Positions 9,574 to 19,978 are shown, counted from the stretch's first letter. The stretch: DNA of 64,000 bases from Microbacter margulisiae (GCF_014192515.1 NZ_JACHYB010000001.1:248001-312000); one strand, 5' to 3'. The notes: generated by a model from the sequence alone, not told the origin. Numbers and translations: made by a program.

Positions 9574-9602
9574 GTATGTAATGCCTTTATAGCATTACAT
9601 AC
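9574..9602 (-). terminator. Hairpin over the cusB stop codon, probable end of copper operon
   Basis: A perfect 11-bp inverted repeat (GTATGTAATGC at 9574-9584, GCATTACATAC at 9592-9602) with a 7-nt loop overlaps the last codons and stop of cusB. There is no clear T tract on either strand, so it may act as an mRNA 3-prime stabiliser or as a weak or bidirectional terminator. Confidence 0.45.
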
Positions 9603-10881
9603 CGGGCATTGCTGCCATCCCAGGGGATTTCTTCGTTGATTTTATGTCTGAACTCATCATGTTGGGCTTGCCTGCCAGTTGGGCGGCGGCATCAACACTG
9701 AACGTTCCGTTGGTGACAATTGTATCTCCTTCGTTTAGACCGGCTAACACCACGTATCCATTATTGACAGAAGGGCCAAGTGTTATTTCGCGCATCACGA
9801 ATGCCGGGTCAGCGGCGTCAGGAGTTTTGATGTAGACCAGAGAGCGTGTCCCCGTCCAAAGGACTGCCGACTGAGGAATAATCAGCTCATTGTTTCCTGA
9901 CAAGACAGAGCGTGAATCTCCGGTAACAAACATTCCCGGTTTAAGATTATCCCCTGGATTTTCTACTTCGACCCTGACGCTGGCAGTGCGGGTGTCGGGA
10001 TTGACCACCGGATCGATAAATGAGATTCTTCCCCGGAATGTTTCTCCCGGCATGGACTCTGTGGTAAACGAGATGATATCCCCAACCTTTAACCATGGCA
10101 GATCATTTTCGTAGGCATCAAACAAGACCCAGACTCTGGATAGATTTGCTATTTCGTAAAGTGGTTCTCCTGTAGATACATAATCCCCCACATTGACTTT
10201 TTTATCGAGCACGACTCCTGAGATGGGAGATATAACTTCAATATTGTTTTTGATTTGCCCGGAGGATTCGATGCGGGCAATTTGATTATCCGTCAGCTTC
10301 CACTCTTTCAGTTTTTCTTTTGCTGCCGGTAAAAGATTGGGGTAATTTTTTTGCATTTTAGCGGCTTCCAGTAGTTCTTTCTGGGCGGTAACCAGATCAG
10401 GGGAATAAATGGATGCTATGGGTTCGCCTTTCGCCACTGATTCGCCTGTGAAATTGAGGTTTAACCTTTCGATTCTCCCCGATACAAAAGCCGGTAATGT
10501 TTGTACCAATTGTTCGTCGGGGACGATTTTCCCATACAAGTGTAATTCTTTAACTGCATTTCCGCGCATCACTACCGATGTCTGGATGTTTGCCAACTGA
10601 ACAGCATCCGGTGTCATAACGACGGCATTTGAATCCACCACATTTGTTACCTGACTGAGCGGTATTAGTGTCATCCCGCAAATAGGACATTTACCCGGAT
10701 GATCCATCCTTATCTGGGGGTGCATGGCACATGTCCAGATTGTTTTTTGGGGATGACTTTGTGTTTGTTCCGTTTTGACCGGAGAAGGTGCCGAATGGTG
10801 AAACAGCAACCATCCCAGCACTATGCCTGCTATGACAAAAAGCGAGGTCCTAATATATGATTTTGCCAGTAGTTTTTTCAT
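9595..10881 (-). CDS. cusB: CusB-type periplasmic adaptor of copper/silver RND efflux
   Basis: The 428-aa protein has an N-terminal membrane anchor (SLFVIAGIVLGWLLF), then a metal-ribbon domain WTCAMHPQIRMDHPGKCPICGM at about residues 49-70. Next comes the membrane-fusion core: barrel-sandwich halves around VSGRIERLNLNFTGESV and VISPISGVVLDKKVNVGDYVSTGEPLYEI, and the beta-barrel part. The C-terminus is Met-rich (SPGMAAMPGM). This fits a CusB/CzcB-like adaptor linking the CusA pump to the TolC-like channel. It is last in the minus-strand copper block, 52 bp after the channel gene. Confidence 0.88.
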   Translation of the reverse strand: MKKLLAKSYIRTSLFVIAGIVLGWLLFHHSAPSPVKTEQTQSHPQKTIWTCAMHPQIRMDHPGKCPICGMTLIPLSQVTNVVDSNAVVMTPDAVQLANIQTSVVMRGNAVKELHLYGKIVPDEQLVQTLPAFVSGRIERLNLNFTGESVAKGEPIASIYSPDLVTAQKELLEAAKMQKNYPNLLPAAKEKLKEWKLTDNQIARIESSGQIKNNIEVISPISGVVLDKKVNVGDYVSTGEPLYEIANLSRVWVLFDAYENDLPWLKVGDIISFTTESMPGETFRGRISFIDPVVNPDTRTASVRVEVENPGDNLKPGMFVTGDSRSVLSGNNELIIPQSAVLWTGTRSLVYIKTPDAADPAFVMREITLGPSVNNGYVVLAGLNEGDTIVTNGTFSVDAAAQLAGKPNMMSSDIKSTKKSPGMAAMPGM

Positions 10882-10933
10882 TATGCGTTTCTGTTTAGGA
10901 TGTTATTTAATTCATGTATTTACTTTATTCCCG

Positions 10934-12268
10934 TTATTGCCCGATTGCCATCAGGTTGTCGAGCATGGCTACTGCTGTGTTTTGATCGGTTACTGCTTCT
11001 ACGAGTTTCAGCCTGTAGTCGAGTAATTGCTGTTCCACCCGGAGCAACTCGTCGTAATCGGCTGTAGCATTTGAAGAGGCAAAGCTTGTTGTCAACAGGT
11101 CTGCTGTTCGTTGTGCCAGATCGATTTGCCCCTGATTGAGAGTGATACGTCTTTCCGCGTCATTTAATGCAGTTGTAGCCTGCGCATATTGCACCTGAAG
11201 TTGATTCCGGGCATTTGTTTCTGCTTCCTGTGCTGATAACTGATTGAATTTAGCTTCTTTGACCATGTGTTTGTATTTGCTTCTGTAGATTGGCAAAGTG
11301 ATGCTGAACATAGGCATAACCATGTCCTGTCCGTTCATCATGGATGTGTTTCCTGCCCTTTTATCGATAATCATATAATCGAGTCCTAATCCAAGTATTG
11401 GATAGCCCATTTTTGTCACTTTGCGCTGTTGGGCGGCATATGCATTTTGTTCAGCTGTCAACATTTTCAACGTTGGATTGTTCTGATAGATATTGTCCAA
11501 TCCATTGGCAAATTGCAGTGGAATCGATGCGCGGGTCAATGTGTCGGGGAGATAAACGAAAGATTTAGCGTTTCTGTTCAGGAGACTATTAAACTGAATT
11601 CTTTCTGTAGTCTGTTCGTCCTGCAACAGCGCAAGTTTGGTTGTCAGATCGCGAATGACCATTTTTACGCGAAGAACATCCACCAGATCATTCGTATTGG
11701 TATTGCCCATACCCGATGTGTTCATCTGTGAACCGTTTCCTTTTTGGGATGACATGGATGTTGCCGTTTTACCATCCGGTGCCTGGAATCCGGTTAAAGC
11801 CAGTTGCTCCAAGGAGTTCATTAGTTTGATATTATCTTCTGTTAGTGTTATTTCCTCATTGATTTTGTATAAATTGTACCACGATTTTTTGACCTGATAA
11901 ACCTTTTGCAGTCCTATCTGCCTGAATGCTTCATAACGAGCCACAGCCATTTTCGATGCTTCATCTTTAGCAGCTTTTAGTGTCCCGAACCATGGGAACA
12001 TTTGCATTAGCCTGACGTCTGCGCGTTCATTTCCACCGAGCAGCTGCATGGGTGAGAAAAAGTAACCAATTGTCATTTGCGGATCAGGCAAAGCGTCCAT
12101 TTGGGGAACTTTTGCCAGCGCCGCCCTGTAGCTATCGTAAGCCGACTGCACCTGTGGATTCAGGATGGCTGCCTTATGAATGTAACTGGACAATGAGTCT
12201 TCGTTTGCCTGTGCATTTACGGCCCAAACAGCAAATATCCCGGAGAGTATTAAAAGAATCTTCTTCAT
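10934..12268 (-). CDS. TolC-family outer-membrane channel (CusC-like)
   Basis: This 444-aa protein starts with a signal peptide (MKKILLILSGIFAVWAVNAQA). It has the two-fold repeated, long helical layout of outer-membrane efflux proteins (NPQVQSAYDSYRAALAKVPQ; NPTLKMLTAEQNAYAAQQRK; DYDELLRVEQQLLDYRLKLVEA). A Met/Ser/Gly-rich insertion (SMSSQKGNGSQMNTSGMGN) in the middle is unusual and could contact copper. It sits between cusA (26 bp upstream) and cusB, so it should be the channel of this tripartite pump. Confidence 0.85.
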   Translation of the reverse strand: MKKILLILSGIFAVWAVNAQANEDSLSSYIHKAAILNPQVQSAYDSYRAALAKVPQMDALPDPQMTIGYFFSPMQLLGGNERADVRLMQMFPWFGTLKAAKDEASKMAVARYEAFRQIGLQKVYQVKKSWYNLYKINEEITLTEDNIKLMNSLEQLALTGFQAPDGKTATSMSSQKGNGSQMNTSGMGNTNTNDLVDVLRVKMVIRDLTTKLALLQDEQTTERIQFNSLLNRNAKSFVYLPDTLTRASIPLQFANGLDNIYQNNPTLKMLTAEQNAYAAQQRKVTKMGYPILGLGLDYMIIDKRAGNTSMMNGQDMVMPMFSITLPIYRSKYKHMVKEAKFNQLSAQEAETNARNQLQVQYAQATTALNDAERRITLNQGQIDLAQRTADLLTTSFASSNATADYDELLRVEQQLLDYRLKLVEAVTDQNTAVAMLDNLMAIGQ

Positions 12269-12294
12269 TATCTATCTGTTTATGTCAAATCAAA

Positions 12295-15200
12295 TTATTG
12301 TATTTCTACCTCTTCATTTGCAGAAGCATGCTTCAGGGCTTTCCTGACTTCGCCTTCCCGCCAGACACATTGCAGGATGGGGACGACAAACATGGTCATA
12401 ATCTGAATCACCATGCCTCCAAACATTGGGATTGCCATTGGCACCATGATATCCGCCCCTTTTCCGGTAGAGGTGAGCACAGGAAGCAAGGCTATAATAG
12501 CGACTGCAGCAGTCATCATTGCCGGGCGTACACGTTGCTTGCCGGCAATTACCACGGCTTCGCGTACCGACTGGATGGTGTCCGGTTTTTCTCTTTCGAA
12601 TACCTGATGAATGTATGTTCCCATGATAACGCCATCATTGGTAGCGATGCCAAATAAGGCAATAAACCCAACCCAGACCGCCACACTCAGGTTTATGGTG
12701 TGCATCTGAAACATGTCCCGTATGTTGATGCCTGCAACCGAGAAATCCATGAACCACGGTTGTGCGTACAACCAAAGCATGATGAATCCTCCGGCAAAGG
12801 CCACAAACACTCCTGAAAAATGGATCGAAGAGGCCGTGAATGTCTTGAACTGGAAATAGAGCAGGAGGAAGATGAGGATCAAACTGATTGGAATCACCAA
12901 TGCCAACCGTTTTGTTGCCCGGATATCCTGTTCATAATTTCCTGCAAATTTGTAGGTAACATTTGGTGGTAATACAAGTTCTCCCGATTTTATTTTTGCT
13001 GCAATAAACTTCTGTGCATCTTCCACAACATTCACTTCTGCTTTGCCTTCTTTCTTGTCAAAGATGACATATCCTGTCAGGAAGGTATTTTCACTACGGA
13101 TCATTTGAGGGCCTTTGGTATAAACGATATCGGCGATTTGTCCAAGAGGAATCTGGGTCCCGTTAGAGGCCGGAATAAGGATGTGCTTCAGTTGCTCCGG
13201 TGTAGACCGCAACTCACGGGCATACCTGACCCTGACAGGGAACCGTTCCCTCCCTTCAACCGTGGTTGTTAACGTCATTCCTCCCAATGCAACCTGCAAA
13301 ACATTTTGGACATCGCTCACTTTCATACCGTAACGTGCCATTGCTTCCCTGTTCAGTTTAATCTCAATGTACGGAGCAGCTACTGAACGGTCGTAAAAGA
13401 CAGATGAAGCTTGAATGGAAGGTACTTCTTTTAATATTTTTTCAAACTGTAATCCTGCTTTTTCTATTGATTGCAAATCCGGGCCATAGATTTTCAATCC
13501 CATCGGTGCCCGCATCCCTGTCGAAAGCATAATCAGCCGGGTTTGAATCGGTTGTAATTTTGGAGCAGAGGTAAGCCCGGGTAAATTGGCTGCTTTTACA
13601 ATTTCATTCCATATGTCATTTGGGTTTTTAATTTGAGGACGCCATTGTCTGAAATATTGTCCATGACTGTCAGGAACCAGCATCCTGGTGTTGATTGGCA
13701 GATATCCAATATCTTTGGGATTATAGTGAGTTCCGTCTTTCAAAATGAAATTGCCTTTGTTGTCGGTTTTGAACCGGAGCCGGGTGCCGTCCTTTCCTAA
13801 AACATACTCTGATTTGTAGTTAATCGTATTTTCAAACATCTGAATCGGAGCCGGATCGAGTGCAGAATTGACGCGTCCCCATTTCCCAACCGCCACACTT
13901 ACTTCGGGGATGGCCGAAATCCGCCTGTCCAGTTGCCTGTCATAGGCGATGCTTTGCTCAACGCCGGCATTAGGCATACTGGTCGGCATGAGCAGGAAAG
14001 AACCTTCGTCCAGTGATGGCATAAATTCCTGCCCGATTCCAGGGAAGGTTTTTACAATGGCCTTCCAGCCGGAAGTTTGTTCAAGTTTCCAGCCTATTTT
14101 GTCTACTCCTTTGGCTATAAATCCGAAAATAGAATTAAATCCCAACCAAATGAGGATTCCAAACAGCAGGGTGGAGAATGGAATGATCATGAATTTCCAT
14201 TTGTGCTGCAGGCACCATCTCAAAATGAATTCGTAATTTTTCACCATTAAGGTAAATAGTGTGAGAATCAAAGCAATGGTTCCACCGACGAAAAGGAAAT
14301 TGACGAATGTGGAGTTGGCTGCTCCCAATGGAAGCCATTCTATCGTTAGGTAATAGAGAATAACAAATAAGACAATACCAATGTTGATGTATCCCGGAAA
14401 TTTCTTCCGGTCGGCAGGCCAACGGTTTTCAAGCAGGTTATTTAATCCAATGAGCGAGAGGGCCAGCGCAAGCCATGTTCCCCAGACAATAACAAAAAAG
14501 ATGCCCGCTCCGATTAAGATCATGTTCCAGATACGTTTGACCTTTTGTTTGTTAAAACGGATGGAAAATAGCATCTGAGCCAACGTAGGCAGCACCACGA
14601 TGCCAAGTACGAAAGAAGCAATCAGCGCAAAAGTTTTGGTGAATGCCAACGGATGGAATAGTTTTCCTTCGGCAGCCTGCATGGAGAATACCGGCAGGAA
14701 GCTGATCACGGTTGTGGCCAGTGCAGTGACGATAGCCGGTGAGACTTCATCCATAGCCACCAGGATAACATCGTTGATCTGGTTCTTGGAAATGTTGCTA
14801 TTAGCAGGCATCTCCAAGTGCCGGATGATGTTTTCTACAAAGACAATTCCTACATCAACCATGACTCCAATGGCAATGGCAATCCCAGATAACGCCACAA
14901 TGTTGGCTTCGATATTGAGCCATTTCATGACAATAAATGTCATTAATACGCCAATCGGGAGTAGTCCGGAGACAAGGATAGAAGCTCTGAGGTTCACCAA
15001 CAGTACAATGATAACCAGTATACTGATGAGGATTTCATGCGTTAGCGCCGATTGAAGGGTTCCGATAGTTTCGCGAATCAATCCCGAACGGTCATAAAAC
15101 GGGACAATCGTTACCCTGGAGACTGTTCCGTTTGCCAGTTTTTTAGAAGGTAATCCCGGTGATATCTCTTTAATTTTCTCTTTTACATTATTGATTACCT

Positions 15201-16146
15201 GCATTGGATTTGAGCCATAGCGTGCTACTACGACACCACCCGTGGCTTCGACTCCGTCTTTATCTAATCCTCCGCGGCGAGTTGCAGGCCCATATGATAT
15301 ATGAGCCACGTCTCCGACTCTGACAGGAATATTGTTTTTGGTTGTAATGACCGCATCTTTCAGGTCCTGAAGGTTTTTGATGTAGCCTAAACCCCGGATA
15401 ATGTATTCAACCCTGTTCAGTTCAATGGTTTCCGCGCCGATATCCAGATTCGATTTGCGGACGGCGTTCATCACGTCAGTCACCGTAACCCCGTAGGCTT
15501 TCATGGCCTCCGGATCGAGATCGACCTGATATTCTTTTACGTATCCTCCGACGGATGCAACCTCGGATACGCCGTCGGCAGAAGAAAGGGCATATTTTAC
15601 ATAGAAATCCTGGATCGTTCTCAGTTCCTGCGGATCCCATCCTCCGGTAGGTTTTCCTGTTTTGACGTCCCTCCCTTCGAGCGTGTACCAAAATACCTGT
15701 CCCAGTGCCGTAGCATCGGGTCCCAGTTTGGGTTGCACTCCTGCCGGTAATGTTCCTGCCGGTAACGAATTAAGTTTTTCCAGAATGCGGGAACGACTCC
15801 AGTAGAAATCGATGTTGTCTTTGAAGATGATGTAAATAAAAGACATGCCAAACATGGATGTACTGCGGATGGTTTTTACCCCCGGTATTCCTAATAAAGC
15901 CGTGGTAAGCGGATAGGTAATCTGGTCATCAATATCTTTTGGAGACCTTCCAGGCCATTCGGTAGAGACGATTTGCTGGTTTTCCCCAATATCCGGTATG
16001 GCATCGACAGGAATCGGATCGTGCGGCAATACTCCTGTATTCCAGTCGAAAGGAGCGTAGACGATGCCCAATAAGATGAATGTGATAAGCAGTATTATGG
16101 TTACCACTCTGTTTTCGAGAAAAAACTTAATTATTTTGCGTAACAT
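12295..16146 (-). CDS. cusA: CusA/CzcA heavy-metal RND efflux pump, long form
   Basis: The 1283-aa inner-membrane transporter shows HME-RND landmarks: N-terminal TM1, VSTEWPGRSPKDIDDQITYPL, the TM4 motif GVMVDVGIVFVENIIRHLE with its proton-relay Asp, and GQEFMPSLDEGSFLLMPTSMPNAGVEQ. It is ~240 residues longer than E. coli CusA. The extra length comes from an additional hydrophobic block around residues 540-690 and an insert in the second porter region (about residues 765-850). It drives Cu(I)/Ag(I) export with CusB and the TolC-like channel. A non-copper HME substrate is possible, but the neighbours favour copper. Confidence 0.92.
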   Translation of the reverse strand: MLRKIIKFFLENRVVTIILLITFILLGIVYAPFDWNTGVLPHDPIPVDAIPDIGENQQIVSTEWPGRSPKDIDDQITYPLTTALLGIPGVKTIRSTSMFGMSFIYIIFKDNIDFYWSRSRILEKLNSLPAGTLPAGVQPKLGPDATALGQVFWYTLEGRDVKTGKPTGGWDPQELRTIQDFYVKYALSSADGVSEVASVGGYVKEYQVDLDPEAMKAYGVTVTDVMNAVRKSNLDIGAETIELNRVEYIIRGLGYIKNLQDLKDAVITTKNNIPVRVGDVAHISYGPATRRGGLDKDGVEATGGVVVARYGSNPMQVINNVKEKIKEISPGLPSKKLANGTVSRVTIVPFYDRSGLIRETIGTLQSALTHEILISILVIIVLLVNLRASILVSGLLPIGVLMTFIVMKWLNIEANIVALSGIAIAIGVMVDVGIVFVENIIRHLEMPANSNISKNQINDVILVAMDEVSPAIVTALATTVISFLPVFSMQAAEGKLFHPLAFTKTFALIASFVLGIVVLPTLAQMLFSIRFNKQKVKRIWNMILIGAGIFFVIVWGTWLALALSLIGLNNLLENRWPADRKKFPGYINIGIVLFVILYYLTIEWLPLGAANSTFVNFLFVGGTIALILTLFTLMVKNYEFILRWCLQHKWKFMIIPFSTLLFGILIWLGFNSIFGFIAKGVDKIGWKLEQTSGWKAIVKTFPGIGQEFMPSLDEGSFLLMPTSMPNAGVEQSIAYDRQLDRRISAIPEVSVAVGKWGRVNSALDPAPIQMFENTINYKSEYVLGKDGTRLRFKTDNKGNFILKDGTHYNPKDIGYLPINTRMLVPDSHGQYFRQWRPQIKNPNDIWNEIVKAANLPGLTSAPKLQPIQTRLIMLSTGMRAPMGLKIYGPDLQSIEKAGLQFEKILKEVPSIQASSVFYDRSVAAPYIEIKLNREAMARYGMKVSDVQNVLQVALGGMTLTTTVEGRERFPVRVRYARELRSTPEQLKHILIPASNGTQIPLGQIADIVYTKGPQMIRSENTFLTGYVIFDKKEGKAEVNVVEDAQKFIAAKIKSGELVLPPNVTYKFAGNYEQDIRATKRLALVIPISLILIFLLLYFQFKTFTASSIHFSGVFVAFAGGFIMLWLYAQPWFMDFSVAGINIRDMFQMHTINLSVAVWVGFIALFGIATNDGVIMGTYIHQVFEREKPDTIQSVREAVVIAGKQRVRPAMMTAAVAIIALLPVLTSTGKGADIMVPMAIPMFGGMVIQIMTMFVVPILQCVWREGEVRKALKHASANEEVEIQ

Positions 16147-16264
16147 ATATGCCGAGTAACTATTCCGGGGACCAATGATGCCGGAAGGATGTATATTATT
16201 GAGAGACGATTGCTATGCAACTGTCTTTATTGTAATTCCATTAGAAGTTCAGGGAGATTATTAT

Positions 16265-16323
16265 CCACGCTCACAACTACTTTCAGAGACTTCTGTGGGA
16301 AGAATGAGAGTTGTGAGCCGTGG
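16265..16323. repeat. Imperfect inverted repeat in cusA 5-prime region
   Basis: CCACGCTCACAACT (16265-16278) and AGTTGTGAGCCGTGG (16309-16323) are complementary except for one bulged base, with a ~30-nt loop. It lies in the 204-bp gap between the small metal-ribbon gene and cusA. It could be an mRNA structure that tunes cusA expression or a protein-binding site. Confidence 0.45.
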
Positions 16324-16350
16324 TTGCGAGTGCAAAACGAATTTGTTGGA

Positions 16351-16599
16351 TCAGTGCTTTACCGTTTTCTTAGCCGAGACTGGAACGATTTTCTTTACCA
16401 GTGTCATTCCACATATCGGACAGCTTCCCGGTTTATCACTGACCACTTTAGGATGCATGGGACATGTGTAAATGACTTTTTCGTGTTTAACGGTTTTGGT
16501 TGTTTGTTGGTGATTTTGAACACTTCTATTGGAGGCCGTTAATGATAGTAATCCTCCGGTAGCCAATACCAATGCGGCAATTAAAAGTTTCTTTTTCAT
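16351..16599 (-). CDS. Small exported metal-ribbon (HMBD) protein
   Basis: Starting at the ATG at 16599 gives 82 aa: an N-terminal hydrophobic segment ([19 protein letters not shown]), a polar linker, and one heavy-metal-binding ribbon [23 protein letters not shown] near the C-terminus. A longer frame from 16647 would put 16 polar residues before the signal and is less likely. The domain is the same as in CusB and the CopA repeats. It is probably a periplasmic copper chaperone or buffer for the efflux system, inferred from domain and position (84 bp after copA). Confidence 0.78.
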   Translation of the reverse strand: MKKKLLIAALVLATGGLLSLTASNRSVQNHQQTTKTVKHEKVIYTCPMHPKVVSDKPGSCPICGMTLVKKIVPVSAKKTVKH

Positions 16600-16683
16600 A
16601 TCAAATTGTTTTAGTATGTGATGAATGAACAGGCATGTCTTATTCATTCCATATCATTTTTCTAACGAACATGCTCGTGATTG

Positions 16684-19476
16684 CTATTTCCTTCTCACGC
16701 GCAATGCGTTTGAAATTACGGATACCGAACTAAAACTCATGGCTGTGGCAGCCAGTATGGGACTTAGCAAGATGCCGAAGAAAGGGAAGAGAATGCCTGC
16801 GGCGACCGGTATTCCCAGCGCGTTGTAAACGAATGCAAAGAAGAGATTTTGTTTAATATTTTTCATCACCTTGTTGCTTAGATCGCGTGCCCTTACAATG
16901 CCATTCAGGTCACCTTTTACCAGCGTAATTTCAGCGCTTTGCATGGCAATGTCCGTACCCGTCCCCATTGCAATTCCAATATTTGCCTGAGCCAGGGCAG
17001 GGGCATCATTGATGCCATCGCCAGCCATTGCCACGATATGTCCTTGTCCCTGCAATTCTTTTATCTTATTGTATTTGTCATCAGGTAAGCAGTCCGCTTT
17101 GTAACCATCCAGATGAAGTTCCTGCGCAACAGCCCGGGCAGTGGCTTCATTGTCGCCAGTCAGCATATGGACCTTTATTCCCATTTTTTGCAATGACCGG
17201 ATGGCTTTGGCGGAAGTCTCTTTTATTCTGTCGGAGACGCTAACAATGCCTTCTACTTGCTGGTCAATGATAAGATACATAACAGTATGTCCGGATGCCT
17301 GCAATTTATCTACTTCTTCTTTTTGTGCGTCAGTGATTGCAGCTCCGAAATTCATCATTAACCGGTGATTGCCGAGTCCGATTTTTTTATGCTTATAGTG
17401 CGCCTGTACTCCCTGTCCGGTTACGGATTCAAATTTATCGAGTTTAAGCAGTTTGATATTGTTGGTTTTTGCCCCCCTGACAATGGCTTCCGCTAGCGGA
17501 TGTTCACTGTCTGCGTCAATGGAAGCGGCCAGTTGTAGGATGGCGTCATTGCTTAATTCGCCAAATGAGAGGTATTTTTGCAAGCTTGGCTTTCCTTCGG
17601 TTAAGGTGCCGGTTTTGTCCACAAGCAAGGTATCCACTTTACTCATTTCCTCCATGGCACGGGCGTCTTTTACCAATACACCTGATTGAGCTCCCCGTCC
17701 GGTACCAACCATGATGGACATGGGAGTTGCCAATCCCAATGCACAGGGGCAGGCTATAATCAGGACAGCTACTGCATTGACAAAGGCATACACAAGAGCC
17801 GGTTCAGGGCCCCATAATGTCCATGCAATGAATGTCAGGACAGAAATACTAATGACAATCTGGACGAAATATTTTGCCGCCACATCCGCCAGCCGTTGGA
17901 TAGGCGCGCGTGTCAGACTTGCTTCGTTGACCATATCCACAATATGAGCCAGCAATGTATCACGTCCCACTTTTTCGGCTCTCATCTCAAAGGCAGTCTT
18001 GCCATTGATGGTGCCTCCTGTGACCTTATCCTTTACTGATTTTTCCGCAGGAATCGGTTCCCCCGTAATCATACTTTCGTCAATGATAGCTGTGCCTTCG
18101 GTGATGGCACCGTCTACAGGGATTTTTTCTCCCGGCCTTACTTTCAAAAGATCGCCGACCTGAACATTTTCAAGAGGAATCTCTTCTTCGGCTCCATTAT
18201 GAATGATTCTGGCCACCGGTGGTACCAGATTCAGCAATGATCTGATAGCAGAACTGGTCTTGCTGTGTGCCCGTAATTCGAGCATTTGTCCCAATAAGAC
18301 CAGCGTTAATATAAACGATGAAGCTTCGAAATAGAGATGGACATCGCCGTTCTGATCTCTGAACTGAGCCGGGAAGATGCCAGGAAACAATAACCCTGCA
18401 ATGCTGAATAAATAGGCTGCACCTACACCGATTGAAATAAGCGTCCACATATTTGGTGATTTTCTTCTGACGGAGCTCCAACCCCTTTTGAAGAATTCCC
18501 GTCCGGCATAGAATACCACCGGCGTTGTCAGCAGGAAGGATATCCAGTTCCATACTTTTTCTGATGCTAATTGATGCAGATGCAGGGCGGGGATTGAGCC
18601 GGACATGGAGATTACCATTACCGGAACACTAAAGGCAAGCGCTATCCAGAATTTGGCTGCCATGCGCCGATAGGCTTTTTCTTCTTCACTTACCGGGGCT
18701 TTTTTTCCGGCTACTAACTGCATTCCACAAGTGGGGCAGGTGCCGGGATGATCCTGTTTGATATCAGGGTGCATGGGACAACTGTATATAAGCCCGGAAG
18801 ATGTCATGCTTTCTTCCTTTAGCAGGTGCATTCCACAAACGGGACAGTCGCCCGAATGATCATACGTCTTATCTCCTTCACAGTGCATTGGACAATAGTA
18901 TTTATCGCTGTATGCATTTCCCTGTGATGTAGCAGCAATGTGTTGATGCTGGTGTCCCATTGATTCCTTCTGCATTTGATGATGCATTGAAGTCGCTGGT
19001 TCACAGGTCACTAAATGCATTCCGCAAACGGGGCAGTTTCCGGGCTGATCATATGTTTTATCCCCTTCGCAATACATCGGACAATAGTATTTGCCTGTCT
19101 GGAGTGGATGATGCATTGCTGCAGCAGTATGCCGGTGTTGATGTACTGCCTGTGTCGGTTGTATCATATGTTTTGCGGACGCACCTTTTTCTTCCGATAC
19201 CAAATGCATTCCACAAACGGGACAATTTCCGGGTTGGTCATATGTTTTGTCTCCTTCGCAATGCATCGGGCAATAATATTTTCCTAAAATCATTTTTACC
19301 TGAAAGGCTTTATGCGATGATTTATGTTCCACAGAAGGGTTTATACCTGTTTTCGTCTGGTTTTGATTTGCAGATGACACTAAATGCATTCCGCATACCG
19401 GACAATTTCCGGGCTGGTCATATGTTTTATCTCCTTCGCAATACATTGGACAATAAAACTGTTCTACCGTATTCAT
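16684..19476 (-). CDS. copA: Copper-exporting P1B-type ATPase with five N-terminal metal-ribbon domains
   Basis: The 930-aa protein begins with five Cys-rich ribbons at about residues 8-33, 68-93, 131-156, 194-219 and 231-255 (pattern [23 protein letters not shown] in the first four, [21 protein letters not shown] in the fifth), joined by His/Met-rich linkers. The ATPase core follows: TGEPIPAEK, the CPC motif [43 protein letters not shown] and [13 protein letters not shown]. The last two helices carry YNALGIP and [14 protein letters not shown], the Cu(I) signature of subgroup P1B-1. No classical GMTCxxC HMA domain is present. It exports Cu(I) from the cytoplasm to the periplasm, where the Cus pump takes over. 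Confidence 0.93.
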   Translation of the reverse strand: MNTVEQFYCPMYCEGDKTYDQPGNCPVCGMHLVSSANQNQTKTGINPSVEHKSSHKAFQVKMILGKYYCPMHCEGDKTYDQPGNCPVCGMHLVSEEKGASAKHMIQPTQAVHQHRHTAAAMHHPLQTGKYYCPMYCEGDKTYDQPGNCPVCGMHLVTCEPATSMHHQMQKESMGHQHQHIAATSQGNAYSDKYYCPMHCEGDKTYDHSGDCPVCGMHLLKEESMTSSGLIYSCPMHPDIKQDHPGTCPTCGMQLVAGKKAPVSEEEKAYRRMAAKFWIALAFSVPVMVISMSGSIPALHLHQLASEKVWNWISFLLTTPVVFYAGREFFKRGWSSVRRKSPNMWTLISIGVGAAYLFSIAGLLFPGIFPAQFRDQNGDVHLYFEASSFILTLVLLGQMLELRAHSKTSSAIRSLLNLVPPVARIIHNGAEEEIPLENVQVGDLLKVRPGEKIPVDGAITEGTAIIDESMITGEPIPAEKSVKDKVTGGTINGKTAFEMRAEKVGRDTLLAHIVDMVNEASLTRAPIQRLADVAAKYFVQIVISISVLTFIAWTLWGPEPALVYAFVNAVAVLIIACPCALGLATPMSIMVGTGRGAQSGVLVKDARAMEEMSKVDTLLVDKTGTLTEGKPSLQKYLSFGELSNDAILQLAASIDADSEHPLAEAIVRGAKTNNIKLLKLDKFESVTGQGVQAHYKHKKIGLGNHRLMMNFGAAITDAQKEEVDKLQASGHTVMYLIIDQQVEGIVSVSDRIKETSAKAIRSLQKMGIKVHMLTGDNEATARAVAQELHLDGYKADCLPDDKYNKIKELQGQGHIVAMAGDGINDAPALAQANIGIAMGTGTDIAMQSAEITLVKGDLNGIVRARDLSNKVMKNIKQNLFFAFVYNALGIPVAAGILFPFFGILLSPILAATAMSFSSVSVISNALRVRRK
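18824..19457 (-). repeat. Four near-identical ~78-bp segments encoding metal-ribbon domains
   Basis: Within copA, segments near 19380-19457, 19200-19277, 19014-19089 and 18824-18900 are almost identical at DNA level, spaced about 180 bp apart with divergent linkers. This indicates recent intragenic duplication or gene conversion, and a potential for copy-number change by recombination. Confidence 0.8.
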
Positions 19477-19614
19477 TCGTAAATAAATTTGAGTTTAATG
19501 GACAAATGGAATTTTTTCTCCCTTTTGGATATGTTCCCCTACGATGGGAACATGGGGATTGTGTGCATAACTGAGGGAGATATTCAGTATGGAAGTTCGT
19601 GAGCAGGTAAGCGA

Positions 19615-19836
19615 TTACGAAATAACACGCTTCATTTCTTCGTATTCTTCTTTACTGATTTCGCCGTTTGCATAACGCTGTTTTAATATGTCAAGGCCTG
19701 ATCTGTCGTCATCCTTTCGGGGCTGGTGACAATTATTCACTACTTTCATAATAGCCCACACTATTAATACCAAAACGGCAATCCCGATGATCCAACCGAA
19801 GCCAAATCCCATTCCCATTCCATGCAATCCGTACAT
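19615..19836 (-). CDS. Small membrane protein with C-terminal SHOCT domain
   Basis: The 73-aa protein has a Gly/Met-rich start (MYGLHGMGMGFGFG), one transmembrane helix (WIIGIAVLVLIVWAIMKVV), and a C-terminal SHOCT motif (LDILKQRYANGEISKEEYEEMKRVI). Such proteins are common in copper and heavy-metal resistance clusters, where the role is unknown. It is first in the minus-strand copper block, 138 bp before copA, and directly downstream of a TATCTTTG box. Confidence 0.8.
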   Translation of the reverse strand: MYGLHGMGMGFGFGWIIGIAVLVLIVWAIMKVVNNCHQPRKDDDRSGLDILKQRYANGEISKEEYEEMKRVIS

Positions 19837-19870
19837 AATATACCTCCTTTTTTATCTTACAGTAAACATT

Positions 19871-19966
19871 TAACATTGAATGTTAGCGATGTTCTGTCAT
19901 CTGTTGTTTGATGATACAAAGATATACGGCTGTAGAAGCGAAAGCATTACACAATTTCTGAATTGT
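19871..19966 (-). promoter_or_regulatory. Putative copper-operon promoter with two palindromes
   Basis: On the minus strand TATCTTTG (19924-19917) matches the -7 consensus. Palindrome ACAATT-tctg-AATTGT (19951-19966) lies about 27-42 bp upstream of it, where an activator would bind. TAACAT-tga-ATGTTA (19871-19885) lies downstream, in the leader. The neighbouring AraC-family regulator is the obvious candidate ligand. Binding is inference. Confidence 0.45.
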
Positions 19967-19978
19967 TTTACATAATCA

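Noticed and set aside
9395..9592. 65-aa open frame between lipoprotein and cusB
   Set aside because: Low-complexity hydrophobic composition, no recognisable start context, and overlaps the cusB terminator hairpin.
14600..15055. 151-aa plus-strand frame inside cusA
   Set aside because: Antisense shadow of a strongly conserved RND gene; no domain or start signal.
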